Under the pieces are notes generated by a model. It was not told where the DNA came from. It searched no databases and saw only the letters and a list, made by a program, of their open reading frames with translations. A DNA stretch of 6,445 nucleotides from an uncultured Gammaproteobacteria bacterium (GTDB lineage Bacteria > Pseudomonadota > Gammaproteobacteria > CAIUAS01): positions 1 through 6,445 of the forward strand of contig CAIUAS010000064.1 of the NCBI GenBank assembly GCA_903897205.1, given 5' to 3'. Below, one piece after another: positions 6,123 to 6,445 of this stretch. The position numbers and the translations under genes are program-made. Positions within the stretch are counted from its first letter, which is position 1. Each line of letters opens with the position of its first letter.

Positions 6123-6249
6123 ATGGAAAACCAAAGCCCACATTACGAATTTTCGGCTGAAAAAAAATCAGCTTTTAATAAATAAAAGACCAGGGGATAT
6201 GCTTTGAAGATGTGGTAGCAGCGTTATAAGTAAGGCAGGTGTAGAATGA
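6123..6249 (+). pseudogene. Degraded BrnT-like toxin gene
   Basis: Fragments of a toxin reading frame survive. From the ATG at 6123 the frame gives MENQSPHYEFSAEKKSAFNK, then an in-frame TAA (6183-6185), then KTR. After a one-base shift in the G run 6193-6196, the frame at 6194-6226 reads GICFEDVVAAL and then stops (TAA 6227-6229). The combined pattern Y-E-F-x2-EK...(K)TRGI.FEDVVAAL matches the N-terminus of BrnT-like toxins (FxW-x2-xK...RGISFEDV). One extra G (AGG GGG ATA) would restore the frame. The remaining half or more of the toxin is absent. A third frame before the antitoxin ends ..SKAGVE with TGA overlapping the antitoxin ATG (ATGA), perhaps the toxin's original 3' end (SRKA-type) left by an internal deletion. 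The fragment lies directly upstream of a CopG antitoxin, the expected gene order. It cannot make a working toxin. Confidence 0.6.
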
Positions 6250-6445
6250 AAAAAAAAGATGTATTTGATGTCAAGCTTGATCCCGAAGAACAAGAGCTTT
6301 TAGACTCTGTTGAACGCGGCGAATGGAAAACGGTCGATAATTTTGAAGAGGAAGCCGCGTTTGCCAGAGAAGCTGCTGCAAATTTTTTGCGTAAAGATGC
6401 AAGGGTAACGCTTCGGCTTTCTAGCGGTGATTTAGAACGGCTAAA
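6246..6445 (+). CDS. CopG/ribbon-helix-helix family antitoxin, 3' end outside window
   Basis: This is the likely DNA-binding antitoxin of a type II toxin-antitoxin pair: it would neutralise a BrnT-like toxin and repress its own promoter. The visible 66 residues start MKKKDVFDVKLDPEEQELLD, followed by VERGEWKTVDNFEEEAAFAREAA and LRKDARVTLRLSSGDLERL. This layout (acidic N-terminus, GE(W/Y)..V.(D/N)..EE, then KD.R(V/I)..RLS..DLE.L) is that of the CopG-like COG5304 antitoxins. In those, the last part is the RHH strand and helix A, followed by a GLPYQTLI-type helix B. The gene is cut by the right edge, so only about two thirds is seen. AGGTG lies 6 nt upstream of the ATG. No frameshift or stop is seen, and it follows a wrecked toxin gene. 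Confidence 0.85.
   Translation, partial: MKKKDVFDVKLDPEEQELLDSVERGEWKTVDNFEEEAAFAREAAANFLRKDARVTLRLSSGDLERL

Larger units (their letters stand above)
5769..6245. other. Intergenic region between rpsF and the antitoxin gene
   Basis: This 477-bp stretch has no intact gene of ordinary size on either strand. The rpsF-proximal part (to about 5885) is promoter and leader for the ribosomal block. From about 5890 to 5969 I see only one short inverted repeat. The rest (5970-6245) reads on the plus strand as fragments: a possible integrase N-terminus, an extended -10 promoter, and pieces of a toxin gene. This is typical of a decayed accessory insertion beside a core operon. Confidence 0.7.

Noticed and set aside
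6156..6176. Possible intrinsic terminator GCTGA-A7-TCAGC followed by TTTT
   Set aside because: The stem is only 5 bp with a 7-nt loop and a short T run. It lies within the remnant toxin coding sequence and upstream of the antitoxin, so it is probably incidental.
6013..6207. Plus-strand 64-codon frame starting MKQPRPSR
   Set aside because: Composition is random-looking, it has no ribosome-binding site, and it overlaps the promoter and toxin remnant in another frame.

Overview
The window looks like chromosomal DNA of an AT-rich gammaproteobacterium (by eye about 40% G+C). The order rpsF-rpsR-(DUF2232 membrane protein)-rplI-dnaB-alr and the pairing of pgsA with tRNA-Gly(GCC) are both gammaproteobacterial arrangements. 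Protein sequences and base composition suggest a Legionellales/Coxiellaceae-type organism, but genus cannot be fixed from the sequence alone.

Positions 1-5768 are a tightly packed block of core genes, all on the minus strand. In transcription order they are ribosomal protein S6 (rpsF), S18 (rpsR), a polytopic DUF2232-type membrane protein, L9 (rplI), the replicative helicase DnaB, alanine racemase (alr), a small lipoprotein with a 17-kDa-antigen-like C-terminus, phosphatidylglycerophosphate synthase (pgsA) and tRNA-Gly. Gaps between protein genes are mostly 8-64 bp and none holds a convincing intrinsic terminator, so the block may be read as one long transcript. The tRNA also has its own strong promoter (TTGACA-16-TAAAAT with a GC-rich discriminator). 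The block joins translation (S6, S18, L9, tRNA), replication (DnaB), peptidoglycan precursor supply (D-Ala) and phospholipid synthesis. The lipoprotein is the unusual member; pgsA is often next to uvrC instead.

Positions 5769-6245 hold no intact gene of normal size. The rpsF side carries a plausible promoter (TTGCAT-17-TACAAT) and a roughly 80-nt leader. That leader contains a palindrome and a hairpin that encloses the Shine-Dalgarno sequence and shows CCG in its loop. This is a candidate site for S6:S18 autoregulation.

The right side, on the plus strand, looks like a decayed accessory locus. A 39-codon ORF (5970-6089) resembles the N-terminus of a DDE integrase/transposase. Its end forms a perfect extended -10 promoter (TGCTATAAT). 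Next come pieces of a BrnT-like toxin gene (6123-6249), broken by an in-frame stop, a frameshift and an apparent internal deletion. Last is the start of an intact-looking CopG/ribbon-helix-helix antitoxin gene (6246 to the window end), which runs off the edge. No convincing new system was found. The most interesting reading is an antitoxin that has outlived its toxin.
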